Both the position numbers and the translations under genes were made by a program. 64,000 nucleotides of DNA from positions 1,364,001 to 1,428,000 of the forward strand of contig NZ_JAEPPI010000001.1 in assembly GCF_017641085.1 (NCBI RefSeq), in the 5' to 3' direction. Below the pieces are notes generated by a model. The model did no database searches. It was given only the letters and a program-made list of their open reading frames with translations, and was not told the origin of the DNA. The stretch is from Gracilimonas sp. (GTDB lineage: Bacteria; Bacteroidota; Rhodothermia; Balneolales; Balneolaceae). Positions 35,579 through 44,948 of this stretch are shown one piece after another; the first letter of the stretch is position 1, and each line of letters starts with the position of its first letter.

Positions 35579-36394
35579 TTGGCTGATACAATCAGCATTT
35601 TTTTTGTTGGCGATATTGTTGGAGACCCCGGCATTGAAATGACCAACACCTTCCTCCCCAGTCTCATTAAAAAGTACGACGCCGATTTTGTGATTGCCAA
35701 TGCCGAAAATTCGCATGAAGGATTCGGCACAAATCGAAAAATCATCAAAAACCTGCTGAACCTTGGGGTGAATGTGGTTACCGGCGGAGATCATTCCTTC
35801 GACAAGTGGAAAGTGTTTGATTACATGCGCGAACATGATCATATCCTCCGCCCTCTTAACTACCCTAAGGGTAATGCAGGGCTTGGTTTCAGTATTCACG
35901 AAGTGCCTAAAAAGAATGTTAAAGTAGGTGTACTGAATTTGCAGGGTCGTACTTTTATGAAAGCCATTGACGATCCTTTTTCCACAGCCGAATGGGCTCT
36001 GGAGAAAATGCGGGAAGAAACCCATATCATTTTTGTGGATTTCCACGCCGAAGCCACCGCCGAAAAAATATCCATGGGATGGCATCTTGATGGGAAAGCC
36101 TCGGTGATGGTAGGCACCCATACTCATGTTCAAACCAATGATGCCCGAATTTACCCGCAGGGACTTGGTTACCTGACCGATGCCGGCATGACCGGATCCA
36201 CCAATGGAGTAATTGGTATGGATAAGAAAGTAGCTATCAAGCGATTTATGACGGGTGTCCATCAAAAATATCAGCCCGCATCAGGCGATAATCAGCTTTG
36301 CGGGGCTTTTGCAAAAGTAGATATCGAAACCGGAAAATGTGTACACATCGAACCCGTTACCTATCCTGGACTTAACAACTCAGCTACTGATTGA
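35579..36394 (+). CDS. ymdB: YmdB-family metallophosphoesterase, TTG start
   Basis: 271-residue TIGR00282/YmdB-type phosphodiesterase; the Bacillus homologue hydrolyses cyclic nucleotides. Active-site motifs are FVGDIVGDPG, NAENSHEGFG, GGDHSFD, VDFHAEATAEK and GTHTHVQTND. The start is a TTG at 35579 supported by AGGAG at 35568-35572. In many bacteria ymdB follows rny (RNase Y), but here it directly follows zapA. Its TGA overlaps the lolD ATG. Confidence 0.92.
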   Translation: MADTISIFFVGDIVGDPGIEMTNTFLPSLIKKYDADFVIANAENSHEGFGTNRKIIKNLLNLGVNVVTGGDHSFDKWKVFDYMREHDHILRPLNYPKGNAGLGFSIHEVPKKNVKVGVLNLQGRTFMKAIDDPFSTAEWALEKMREETHIIFVDFHAEATAEKISMGWHLDGKASVMVGTHTHVQTNDARIYPQGLGYLTDAGMTGSTNGVIGMDKKVAIKRFMTGVHQKYQPASGDNQLCGAFAKVDIETGKCVHIEPVTYPGLNNSATD

Positions 36395-37086
36395 TGGATA
36401 CAAAGAAAACCGTGCTTGAGGCACAAAACCTGTATAAAAGTTTTCCGGGCGGACCTGATAAAGGCGAGCTTAAAGTGTTACAGGGAATGAACCTGAAGAT
36501 TGAAGAAGCCAGCATCACCTCCATCGTGGGCTCCAGCGGAAGTGGTAAAAGTACGCTCCTGCATATACTTGGTGGTTTAGACCGTGCCGACTCCGGCGAT
36601 GTTTACTGGAATGGGAAAAACATATCCACCTACAAAGCGGATGACCTGGCTGATTTCCGGAATAAGTATATAGGGTTTGTGTTTCAGTTCCATCACTTGC
36701 TCCCTGAATTTACAGCACTTGAGAATGTAGCTATGCCCGCGCTTATTGCCGGCACACAATCCGGAGAAGCTAATGAACGCGCACATGAACTGCTCGGGTT
36801 ATTTGGTATTGATGAACGATCGGAGCACCGTCCTACCCAACTTTCGGGTGGTGAGCAGCAACGTGTTTCTATGGCTCGGGCGCTCATGAATAACCCTCGT
36901 GTTGTGCTTGCGGACGAGCCCACGGGAAATCTCGACCAGGAGAATACAGACATCATACTGGACCTGCTTTTCGAACTCCGGGAAGCCATGGGAGTATCTG
37001 TATTATTGATTACCCACGAAAAAGAAATTGCCAGCCGATCTGATACCATCCTTGAATTAAAAAATGGTGTTTTAGAATCACTTTAG
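36394..37086 (+). CDS. lolD: LolD-type ABC transporter ATPase
   Basis: 230-residue ATP-binding subunit of a LolCDE/MacB-type ABC system that releases lipoproteins from the inner membrane. Walker A is GSSGSGKST, the signature LSGGEQQRVSMARAL, and Walker B VVLADEPTGNLD. The ATG at 36394 overlaps the ymdB stop by one base (TGATG). An FtsX-type permease that could pair with it lies far away at 59343-60569. Confidence 0.88.
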   Translation: MDTKKTVLEAQNLYKSFPGGPDKGELKVLQGMNLKIEEASITSIVGSSGSGKSTLLHILGGLDRADSGDVYWNGKNISTYKADDLADFRNKYIGFVFQFHHLLPEFTALENVAMPALIAGTQSGEANERAHELLGLFGIDERSEHRPTQLSGGEQQRVSMARALMNNPRVVLADEPTGNLDQENTDIILDLLFELREAMGVSVLLITHEKEIASRSDTILELKNGVLESL

Positions 37087-37156
37087 GGTTTTGGGAAGTC
37101 CAAAAACAGTCCTATTTTTACATCCTTCAAATCACAGCTATTTTAAATAAATAAAC

Positions 37157-37843
37157 ATGTCGAAAAGACTTTCAAAAGAAGAATTAGAATCCGATCCGCT
37201 GATTGAGAATTATAATCGTGCGGCGGCTTATGTAACGGAAAACAAAAGCTTTATCACCACTGTGGCCATTGCAGTAGTGCTGGTTGTAGGCGGTATTATA
37301 GGATATAATTACTATTCCTCAGCGCAGGAACAGGAAGCGCAGCAATTGCTTTCAGTAGCCGAGAACTATTACAACCGGGCTGAATATGAGAATGCTCTCT
37401 ATGGAGATGAATTCGAGCTGACCTATGGATTCGATCAAATTGCTGAGGAATTCCCGCGAACCAACGCCGGCAACATTGCCAATTTCTATGCCGCTGTTTC
37501 CAGTTACGAACTCGGTGATATTGAAAATGCCCTGATGTTCATGGAAGAGTTTGATGTGCCCAAAGGCATTCTTGGTGTAGGCCCGCTTAGTTTCCACGGC
37601 AAACTGCTGATGGCTAACGAAAGCTTTGATGCAGCAGCCGAGAAATTCGTTCAGGCCGCCAACTGGAACGAGAACAGTGTCACCACTCCCTCCAACCTTC
37701 TTGAAGCCGCACAAGCCTATTATCAGGCCGGTAACTACGACAAAGCGGATGAAGTAGCTACCCAGATTATTGAAGAGTATCCACAAAGCGGTCAAATTGC
37801 AGAATCAGAAAGACTGAAAGGAATGATCGCTGCAACCAGCTAA
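37157..37843 (+). CDS. Membrane-anchored TPR protein (YfgM/BamD-like)
   Basis: 228 residues: a short cytoplasmic N-terminus, one transmembrane helix (about 34-53, FITTVAIAVVLVVGGIIGY) and periplasmic TPR helices (AENYYNRAEYENAL, NFYAAVSSYELGDIENAL, AQAYYQAGNYDKADEVATQIIEEYP). The layout resembles YfgM, a SecYEG/PpiD-associated chaperone, but assignment is by architecture only. A terminator follows. Confidence 0.82.
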   Translation: MSKRLSKEELESDPLIENYNRAAAYVTENKSFITTVAIAVVLVVGGIIGYNYYSSAQEQEAQQLLSVAENYYNRAEYENALYGDEFELTYGFDQIAEEFPRTNAGNIANFYAAVSSYELGDIENALMFMEEFDVPKGILGVGPLSFHGKLLMANESFDAAAEKFVQAANWNENSVTTPSNLLEAAQAYYQAGNYDKADEVATQIIEEYPQSGQIAESERLKGMIAATS

Positions 37844-37870
37844 TCTTTCTTTTCTTTAGATAGAGATTTT

Positions 37871-37901
37871 AAAAAGGCTGCCTTCAGGGTGGCCTTTTTT
37901 T
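37871..37901 (+). terminator. Intrinsic terminator after the TPR gene
   Basis: AAAAAGGCTGCC and GGTGGCCTTTTTT form a stem flanked by an A-run and a T-run. It can work in both directions between convergent genes. Confidence 0.8.
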
Positions 37902-37914
37902 ATGCGCTGTACTT

Positions 37915-39240
37915 TTATATGGAATTCAGATAACTGTGCAGATCTTCATCCGTGTCAATGTTCAGCTTCTTCCGCAGCCTCGACCTGCTTATATAAACAC
38001 TGGAGGGTTTGATGTTCAGCATATTAGAAATTTCCTTGGAGTTAAATCCAATCTTGATGTAGGCGCAAAGTCGAAGATCGTAGCGGGTAAGGTCGGGGAA
38101 TTCATCCCTCAGGGTATCAAAAAATTCCTGGTGAAGCTCATCAATCTGTATTTCAAAGGTATTGTCTTCCGGCTCAATGTGAGAGTCAATAATCTGAAGG
38201 ATCTCTGCACTTCTTACTTTTATGGATTCCGGATGTTCTCCGATCTGTTCTAATTTATTTTTCAGCTTTTGAAGAATCCTGTTCTTCTCATCGTTCTCTT
38301 TAGATTTGGTCGCAAGCTCAATGGTTTTGGTTTTCAGTTGAGCCTTCAGCTGTTCAAACTCAGCCTGAGACTTTTGCCGTTCGGCAATTTTCAGCGTCTT
38401 TTTATGCTTCTCCTGCTGTTGCTGTAACGATTTACGCTGATTAATAAGCAGGTCTTTTTTCTGCTTACCGAGCGATGCTTCCTTAATGAAATCGGCTTGT
38501 TCATTGGCCGACATATACATGCTGGGGTTATTTCCATCATGAAGAGGCTCATTCTGAACGGTTATAGCATCGATGGTAATCCCCTCCTCTGCCATTCCCT
38601 GTATATATTTCACAAAATAGAGTGCGTAAGCATCATAATAGCGGGGTAGTAATCTTCCTCCCACGGTGTTGTTGTTTGATTTCATCCAAATGGGAGCTGA
38701 CCAGGGTGAGCCCATAATTTTGAGTTCGGAATTAATAGCCAGAATCTCTTTCAACACCGGAATTAAATGCTCACGATCTGGGTCAAGACTGAATTCCGAC
38801 ATATCCTCGTCTGTCTCTCCGGCCTGTAAATCATTATAAGAGAATGTATGAGGGTCTAAATCCGAGGAACCAATACTCACACGCAGGTAGCTTACTCCAA
38901 TATCCCCTTCACCACGTCCGAAAAGCTCTTGCAGCAATTCCTGACGAGCTGAAGCACTCATGTTACTAATATGAAGGGCACTCCCACCGGTAAGCGAATA
39001 CCCAAAGCCGTCAATAGTTTGATAAGTTTTGTTTGAAGTAACTTCTATTGTTGGCAGTTCTGAATCAGCTTTGGCTTGTGTTACCCTGCCATCAATCTCC
39101 TCAAAGAGTGCAATTTGATCAGCGGTTGTAAGCCATAAATCTGAACCTTTATTACCATTGTCGCCCGCAGTTTTACATGATTGGTTAAACAGGAAAATTG
39201 AAATGACAAGACAAACAAAGCAAAGAATTCTGGTATTCAT
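37915..39240 (-). CDS. Chimeric ORF: truncated GH30 glycosidase lipoprotein fused to a LuxR-type regulator tail
   Basis: 441 residues from two unrelated genes. Residues 1-253 are a GH30 (glucosylceramidase/endo-glucanase-like) lipoprotein. They have a signal peptide with lipobox Cys22 (LFNQSCK), the YQTIDGFGYSLTGGSA start, GSPWSAPIWMKSNN, and acid/base E231 in ITVQNEP. The barrel stops right after SANEQADFIK, so the nucleophile Glu and last strands are missing. Residues about 254-441 are a cytoplasmic-type coiled coil (KKDLLINQRKSLQQQQEKHK ...) and a LuxR/GerE helix-turn-helix (GFNSKEISNMLNIKPSSVYI), as at the end of Bacteroidota Y_Y_Y/TPR regulators. The junction is near 38465-38485. An exported HTH cannot regulate, so this is probably a deletion fusion without function, or an assembly join. 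Confidence 0.85.
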   Translation of the reverse strand: MNTRILCFVCLVISIFLFNQSCKTAGDNGNKGSDLWLTTADQIALFEEIDGRVTQAKADSELPTIEVTSNKTYQTIDGFGYSLTGGSALHISNMSASARQELLQELFGRGEGDIGVSYLRVSIGSSDLDPHTFSYNDLQAGETDEDMSEFSLDPDREHLIPVLKEILAINSELKIMGSPWSAPIWMKSNNNTVGGRLLPRYYDAYALYFVKYIQGMAEEGITIDAITVQNEPLHDGNNPSMYMSANEQADFIKEASLGKQKKDLLINQRKSLQQQQEKHKKTLKIAERQKSQAEFEQLKAQLKTKTIELATKSKENDEKNRILQKLKNKLEQIGEHPESIKVRSAEILQIIDSHIEPEDNTFEIQIDELHQEFFDTLRDEFPDLTRYDLRLCAYIKIGFNSKEISNMLNIKPSSVYISRSRLRKKLNIDTDEDLHSYLNSI

Positions 39241-39267
39241 ATGATCCTATTAATCAATAACTATCCA

Positions 39268-40125
39268 TCAATTGTTTTGAAACAGGGCTACAACTTCCGA
39301 GGGACTCATGTTTTCGATCATATCCCTGCGGCCAAGTTCGCGGATGAAATCTTCAGTAACTCCGTTTGCGTGAAGGGCTATAATCCCTGAATAATCTAAT
39401 TCTTCCAGGTAATCATATCTGTTCAGCGTTTGCATATAATCCAGTGGAACCCCATTGGCATATAGCCCAACAATACCAGGATAGTTCAAATCCTCCAGCA
39501 AGTCCAACCGATTCAGCCCGCGGAGATACTCTTCTGAAACACCGTTTGAATGCAACCCGATTACACCTGTGTAATCCAGCTCATCCAGGTAATCAATTCG
39601 TTCTAAATTTCGGATATAATCGGCCGGTACTCCGTTGGCATGTAAACCAATCAAAGCGGTATAGTCTAATTCCTCCAGAAAATCGGCACGTTCCAGCTCG
39701 CGCATGTAATCCAGTGGCACCTCGTTTTGATACAACGCCATGATCTGATTACGGTCTGGCGTTTCACCGAAATCAAGCTTTTTAACGTCATCGATATACT
39801 CCAGTATTCCACCCGAAAGACCTGCCGGATTCTGAACCACTTCCGTCACCTGTCCGCTGTTTCCTCCGATTCCCAATGCATCAAGTGGTCGCCAGTCATT
39901 AAACCAGATAAAGAAAATTACCAGAAATACCCCTAAAACAATGGCATCCCGTTTCAGAGTCCCCTTCTTTTCCTCGTTGAATTCCGGGCGGACGTAATCC
40001 AGAAAACCCTCATCCTCCTTAGGGTCTTCTCCGCCGTCAAAATCTATTTCCGGCTCCTGTTCTGCATCATTGTTATGCAGATGATTCTTGATACGATTGC
40101 TATGTTTGTCTTTTTGGCCAGCCAT
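39268..40125 (-). CDS. Single-pass membrane protein with exact 30-residue tandem repeats
   Basis: 285 residues: an acidic N-terminal region, one transmembrane helix (about 61-77, AIVLGVFLVIFFIWF) and five consecutive 30-residue repeats (131-160, 161-190, 191-220, 221-250, 251-280) plus a terminal LFQNN. Each repeat follows L-x-x-N-G-V-x-x-x-Y-(I/L/M)-x-x-L-x-R-x-D-x-L-x-x-L-x-Y-x-x-(I/V)-(I/V)-(G/A). The pattern resembles the helical GV..YI..L repeats found after M56/BlaR1-type and similar Bacteroidota membrane proteins. The repeats would form an alpha-solenoid outside the membrane for protein binding. No enzyme motif is present; the role is unknown. Only 27 bp separates it from the chimeric ORF. 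Confidence 0.8.
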   Translation of the reverse strand: MAGQKDKHSNRIKNHLHNNDAEQEPEIDFDGGEDPKEDEGFLDYVRPEFNEEKKGTLKRDAIVLGVFLVIFFIWFNDWRPLDALGIGGNSGQVTEVVQNPAGLSGGILEYIDDVKKLDFGETPDRNQIMALYQNEVPLDYMRELERADFLEELDYTALIGLHANGVPADYIRNLERIDYLDELDYTGVIGLHSNGVSEEYLRGLNRLDLLEDLNYPGIVGLYANGVPLDYMQTLNRYDYLEELDYSGIIALHANGVTEDFIRELGRRDMIENMSPSEVVALFQNN

Positions 40126-40481
40126 ATCCCGAATGTATGAATTGCGGAGCTAAGATTGTACAGGGAAGACCTATTTCTTTATGAAGCCCTGAAGGACTTC
40201 GCTTGTTTACCGGAATAGATGAGTGGCAATAGATAGAATGCTGACTGAGTTTGACATTTTGGGTAACCCGATCGTCCATCGCAAATCGCGAACCGATCTC
40301 TCGCAAATCAAACAGCGCAGTGATGAACCAAATTCCGAATATCTATTAACGAATTTCCACTTCCGGTAACCCAAATGGTAAAGGAGATCCCGGATCAGAT
40401 CCGGGATGACGACTTTGCTTTACCGGTAAAGATTAACGAAAATACTAATCTGCGAAATCCAACAAACCCACAAATCTGCGA
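40126..40481. other. Intergenic region (356 bp) with a REP-like palindrome
   Basis: No credible ORF. It contains the palindrome at 40387-40407 and, around 40270-40315, a stretch with CGTCCATCGCAAATCGC and CTCTCGCAAATC that looks like decayed intergenic repeat. Confidence 0.6.
40387..40407. repeat. REP-like perfect palindrome
   Basis: ATCCCGGATC, a single A, then GATCCGGGAT: 10-bp arms around one base. GC-rich palindromes of this type recur in bacterial intergenic DNA. It lies 75 bp beyond the icmF stop codon and might stabilise or end that transcript. Confidence 0.7.
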
Positions 40482-43400
40482 TCACATGTTTCGCCGATAC
40501 TGCCCACCTACTTCATATAAAGCATGTGAAATCTGTCCCAGCGAAGCTACTTTAACCGTTTCCATGAGTTCTTCGAAGAGGTTGCCGTTGTTTCGGGCTA
40601 CTTCTTTGAGTCGTTCGATAGCTATATCAGCGTCTTTTTCGTTTCGTTTCCAGAACTGCTCCAGGTTTTCAATCTGCTGGCGTTTTTCTTCTTCAGTTGA
40701 ACGGATGAGGTCGATTTCTTTATCGCCTTCTTCTCCTTCGCCTTCCTTCTGAAAGGTATTCACACCAATAATCGGAAGCTCTCCGGAGTGTTTTTTGGAT
40801 TCGTAATAAAGCGATTCATCCTGAATCTTGCCCCGCTGATACATATTCTCCATAGCGCCGAGTACGCCACCACGTTCAGTGATGCGATCAAACTCGGTAA
40901 GAATGGCTTCTTCCACCAGATCGGTCAGTTCATCAATAAAATACGATCCCTGGTTAATGTTCTCATTCTTAGCCGTTCCCAGTTCTTTATTAATGATCAT
41001 TTGGATAGCCAGAGCACGACGAACAGACTCCTCGGTCGGAGTGGTAATTGCCTCGTCATAAGCATTGGTGTGCAAAGAGTTACAATTATCGTATATCGCT
41101 AATAATGCCTGAAGTGTGGTTCGGATATCATTAAACTGAATCTCCTGAGCGTGCAGAGAGCGACCACTGGTTTGAATGTGATATTTCAGCTTCTGTGAAC
41201 GGTCGTTGGCTTCGTATTTATTCTTCATGGCTACGGCCCATATACGTCGCGCCACGCGACCGATAACCGCGTATTCAGGGTCAAGTCCGTTACTGAAAAA
41301 GAACGACAGGTTATGGGCAAAATCATCCACATCCAATCCGCGTGCCAGGTAATATTCCACAAAGGTAAACCCATTGGCCAGCGTAAAGGCTGCCTGTGTA
41401 ATTGGATTCGCCCCCGCCTCTGCAATGTGATAACCGGAGATTGAAACCGAGTAGTAATTACGGACATTATGTTCGGTGAAATAGGTTTGAATGTCCCCCA
41501 TCATCTTCAGGGCGAATTCAGTGGAAAAGATACAGGTATTTTGTGCCTGGTCTTCCTTCAGTATGTCAGCCTGAACCGTTCCGCGAACCACGCTCAGGGT
41601 GTTTTCCTTAATCTCGTTATAAGTGCTTTCCGGCAATAAATGATCTCCTGAAATACCAAGGGTAGCCAGGCCAAATTCATCATTGCCTTCCGGAATTTCA
41701 TTGCTGTACTGCGGTTGTTCCACTCCCCGTTCTTTGAAGTAAGATTTAATTTTCTTCTTCGCTTCTTCCCACTTGCCGTTTTCTTTCAGATACCGTTCTA
41801 CTTCCTGGTCAATAGCGGTATTCATAAACATCGCCAGAATCATAGGGGCCGGGCCGTTTATGGTCATCGATACCGATGTTTTTGGGGAAGTCAGTTCAAA
41901 GCCGGAATACAGCTTCTTCATGTCATCCACGGTACAAATACTGACACCGGAGTTACCGATTTTACCGTAAATATCCGGTCGATATCCTGGGTCTTCACCA
42001 TACAGTGTTACCGAATCAAAAGCCGTGGAAAGTCGTGCAGCCGGCATGCCTTCACTCACGTAGTGAAAACGTTTGTTGGTTCGCTCCGGGGTTCCTTCGC
42101 CTGCAAACATGCGGGTGGGGTCTTCACCCTCCCTCTTGAACGGGAATACACCTGCGGTGTATGGGAAATATCCCGGCAGATTTTCTTTCAGGGCAAATTT
42201 CAGCTGCTCCCCTTTGTTCTTTGTTTTGGGAAGAGCCACACGTGGAATCTGTAATCCACTCAGCGATTCACGATATAATTCATTCTTGAAGGTCTTGTCG
42301 CGGATTTGAACCTCAAAATGTTCTTGCTGGTATTGCTCAAATAATTCATTCCAGCCATCCAGGATTTTCTTAGGCAGCACGTCCAGCTTAGTAAGCCAGT
42401 GCTCTCGCATTTTATCCAGGTTATCCTGCATCACCTGCTTTTCATCCGGATTCCAGCTTTCCAGCTGATCCATGGTTCCTGAAACCTGATCCAGTTTGGA
42501 AGCGGCATCCACCTGCTCTTCCACCCACTCGTGGTAATCACGAACTGTTTCTGAAATTTCGGATAAATACCGAACCCGTTTTCCGGGAATAATGGCCTGC
42601 GCCTGAATATCCTCAGCCGGCTTGGGATTCGTATAAATTTTGGTTTCCCAGCCAATTTCATAATGGCCGTTGATCTTATCCACCAGGGCCTTGAACAAAC
42701 GGTTCACGCCTTCATCATTAAACTGTGCGGCTATAGTTGGGTACACCGGCATATCTTCCTGCTTGGCATGCCATGAGCCCGTGTTTCGAATCATTTGCTT
42801 GCGTACATCCCGCAGAGCATCCAATGACCCTTTCTTCTCAAACTTATTAAGCACCACCAAATCAGCGAGATCAAGCATGTTAATCTTCTCAAGCTGTGTG
42901 GCTGCCCCGTATTCACTCGTCATTACATACATCGGGATATCGGTGATATCCACAATCTCAGTGCCGCTCTGCCCGATTCCGGAGGTTTCCACTATAATGA
43001 GGTCAAATCCGGCTGCTTTGTACAATTCAATGGCACCGAGCAGTCCTTTACTGGTAGATCGATTGGATGCCCGGGTAGCCATACTGCGCATAAATACCCG
43101 GTCGGTGTCGATGCTGTTCATGCGGATGCGGTCGCCCAACAAGGCTCCGCCTGTTTTCACTTTGGACGGATCTACGGAAATGATCCCGATGGTCAGGTCT
43201 TCAAACTCAGTTAAAAATCGCCGAACCAGTTCATCGGTCAGAGAACTTTTACCGGCTCCACCGGTTCCTGTAATCCCGACCAGGGGTATGGTTTTATCGG
43301 ATAATTCAATCTCCTTGCCTTTCCCATTAAGGATCTTACCATCTTTCAGCGCTAAAATGTCTTCATGTTCATTCTCAATAGCCGTTAGCGAACGGGAAAG

Positions 43401-43955
43401 GGCAATCGTATCATGTTTTTTGAGTTTCTTGAAGTCGGGCTTGGCAACAGAAATGGGATCGAAATCACATTCCTCCAGCATGAAGTTGATCATACCCTGC
43501 AGACCCATTTTACTGCCATCTTCAACAGAAAAAATGCGGGTTACGCCGGCTTCATGAAGTTCTTCGATTTCATCCCCAACAATAACTCCGCCGCCACCGC
43601 CAAATACTTTGATGTGTCCGGCTCCGTGCTCTTCAAGCAGTTCAATCATATACTTGAAGTACTCTACGTGTCCGCCCTGGTACGAGCTGATTGCAATACC
43701 CTGAGCATCTTCCTGAATAGCACAATTCACGATTTCATGCACCGAGCGATTGTGCCCGAGATGAATAACTTCGGCCCCGCTGCTTTGCAAAATTCTGCGC
43801 ATGATATTGATACTGGCATCATGACCGTCAAACAAACTGGCAGCCGTTACAAAACGTATTTTATGCTCAGCCTGGTACGGCTCTTGCACGTGGTTATTCT
43901 TATCTGATTTTGCTGCAGCTTTCTTAGCTGGTGATGTTTTCGTTTTTACCGACAT
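40482..43955 (-). CDS. icmF: Fused isobutyryl-CoA mutase with G-protein chaperone
   Basis: 1157-residue coenzyme-B12 enzyme that interconverts isobutyryl-CoA and n-butyryl-CoA and carries its own MeaI-type GTPase. From the ATG at 43955 (the frame extends to 43988), the B12 domain has DGHDAS with lower-ligand H45. The GTPase Walker A ([13 protein letters not shown]) lies at about 227-239. The C-terminal mutase barrel contains [22 protein letters not shown], where the Phe marks isobutyryl- rather than methylmalonyl-CoA mutases. Domain order B12-GTPase-mutase is diagnostic of IcmF. It would serve branched-chain or fatty-acid carbon metabolism. No partner mutase gene is adjacent. Confidence 0.95.
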   Translation of the reverse strand: MSVKTKTSPAKKAAAKSDKNNHVQEPYQAEHKIRFVTAASLFDGHDASINIMRRILQSSGAEVIHLGHNRSVHEIVNCAIQEDAQGIAISSYQGGHVEYFKYMIELLEEHGAGHIKVFGGGGGVIVGDEIEELHEAGVTRIFSVEDGSKMGLQGMINFMLEECDFDPISVAKPDFKKLKKHDTIALSRSLTAIENEHEDILALKDGKILNGKGKEIELSDKTIPLVGITGTGGAGKSSLTDELVRRFLTEFEDLTIGIISVDPSKVKTGGALLGDRIRMNSIDTDRVFMRSMATRASNRSTSKGLLGAIELYKAAGFDLIIVETSGIGQSGTEIVDITDIPMYVMTSEYGAATQLEKINMLDLADLVVLNKFEKKGSLDALRDVRKQMIRNTGSWHAKQEDMPVYPTIAAQFNDEGVNRLFKALVDKINGHYEIGWETKIYTNPKPAEDIQAQAIIPGKRVRYLSEISETVRDYHEWVEEQVDAASKLDQVSGTMDQLESWNPDEKQVMQDNLDKMREHWLTKLDVLPKKILDGWNELFEQYQQEHFEVQIRDKTFKNELYRESLSGLQIPRVALPKTKNKGEQLKFALKENLPGYFPYTAGVFPFKREGEDPTRMFAGEGTPERTNKRFHYVSEGMPAARLSTAFDSVTLYGEDPGYRPDIYGKIGNSGVSICTVDDMKKLYSGFELTSPKTSVSMTINGPAPMILAMFMNTAIDQEVERYLKENGKWEEAKKKIKSYFKERGVEQPQYSNEIPEGNDEFGLATLGISGDHLLPESTYNEIKENTLSVVRGTVQADILKEDQAQNTCIFSTEFALKMMGDIQTYFTEHNVRNYYSVSISGYHIAEAGANPITQAAFTLANGFTFVEYYLARGLDVDDFAHNLSFFFSNGLDPEYAVIGRVARRIWAVAMKNKYEANDRSQKLKYHIQTSGRSLHAQEIQFNDIRTTLQALLAIYDNCNSLHTNAYDEAITTPTEESVRRALAIQMIINKELGTAKNENINQGSYFIDELTDLVEEAILTEFDRITERGGVLGAMENMYQRGKIQDESLYYESKKHSGELPIIGVNTFQKEGEGEEGDKEIDLIRSTEEEKRQQIENLEQFWKRNEKDADIAIERLKEVARNNGNLFEELMETVKVASLGQISHALYEVGGQYRRNM

Positions 43956-44044
43956 AATCTTTTTTCTTGATAGTGGAAGCGGTTCCATAAGATATGGATT
44001 TGAACAAGAAGTATTAAATACCTTAATGGAATATTATATCTTGC

Positions 44045-44944
44045 TCAGGATCTGGCGTTTTCGCCACTTTCAATGCTTTTTGGAGGATCGTTTTTATAAA
44101 CCAACGTTCGATAAGGGAATGGTATTTCAATTCCTTCGGCGTCAAATCTTTTTTTGATGCTTTCCAGCAGGTCACACCCCATTACAAATGCATCCTGTGG
44201 GTTACTTGCCCAGCTCCAGGCTCTTAAGTTCACCGACGATTCTCCCATCATCACAACCCTAACCGGTACGATATCATCACCGGCCTCAATTTGCTCTTCC
44301 GTCCGCACATCCACAAAATGTGGATGTTTGAGTACCTCTTCTTTCATGATTTTTTTAGCAAGATCGATGTCAGAATCATAACTGATGCCCATATCAATCC
44401 ACTTACAGATTTTATTATCCTCGTAGTTTGAATTTATGACCACCTCATTGCTGATCACGGAATTGGGAATAATAATGCGTTTGTTTTCAAAATTACGGAT
44501 TACGGTGTGGCGGAGATTTATGTCTTCAACAACACCGGTCAAGTCAGTTCTTACCTGAATTCGGTCTGAAATCTTGTAAGGTTTAAACAGAACGATGAAC
44601 AAACCACTGATCACATTGGAAAGAGCAGCCTGTGATGCAAAACCAACCGCTACGGCTAATAAACCTGCACCGGCCAGCAGGGAAGCTGCAATAACCCGAA
44701 GCTGTGGAATCATGTAAATAGCAAAGCTGATACCGGCCAGGTAAATCAACACGATGATTGAGCGCTTGAAAAACACCAGGCTGGTGACATCATCATTGTC
44801 TTCCGCCTCACGATTTCGTTTGATAATGGCGTTCAAAATCCTCGACGTGACCCCTGCAATCACAATGGTGATGAGAATAATCACACCAATTAGGATGGGC
44901 AGGTGCCAGATTTCATCAATGTAAGTCGAAAGCAGTTCTTTCAT
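44045..44944 (-). CDS. Small mechanosensitive channel (MscS family)
   Basis: 299 residues with three N-terminal transmembrane helices, the pore helix (LLAGAGLLAVAVGFASQAALSNVISGLFIV) and the cytoplasmic beta domain (FKPYKISDRIQV...GVVEDINLRHTVIRN). It releases osmolytes under hypo-osmotic stress. It ends about 90 bp before icmF on the same strand and starts 4 bp after the Ig-like lipoprotein gene. Confidence 0.92.
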   Translation of the reverse strand: MKELLSTYIDEIWHLPILIGVIILITIVIAGVTSRILNAIIKRNREAEDNDDVTSLVFFKRSIIVLIYLAGISFAIYMIPQLRVIAASLLAGAGLLAVAVGFASQAALSNVISGLFIVLFKPYKISDRIQVRTDLTGVVEDINLRHTVIRNFENKRIIIPNSVISNEVVINSNYEDNKICKWIDMGISYDSDIDLAKKIMKEEVLKHPHFVDVRTEEQIEAGDDIVPVRVVMMGESSVNLRAWSWASNPQDAFVMGCDLLESIKKRFDAEGIEIPFPYRTLVYKNDPPKSIESGENARS

Positions 44945-44948
44945 GGTT

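Noticed and set aside
37088-37107. Possible terminator after lolD
   Set aside because: The GTTTTGG/CCAAAAAC stem is AT-rich and imperfect, and no T-run follows directly.
40258-40320. Possible third copy of the four-helix-bundle flanking repeat
   Set aside because: Only short words (GTCCATCGCAA, CGATC) are shared; the long diagnostic segments are absent.
42670-43557. 295-codon plus-strand ORF opposite icmF
   Set aside because: Serine/arginine-rich antisense shadow of the GTPase domain of icmF; no start context or motif.
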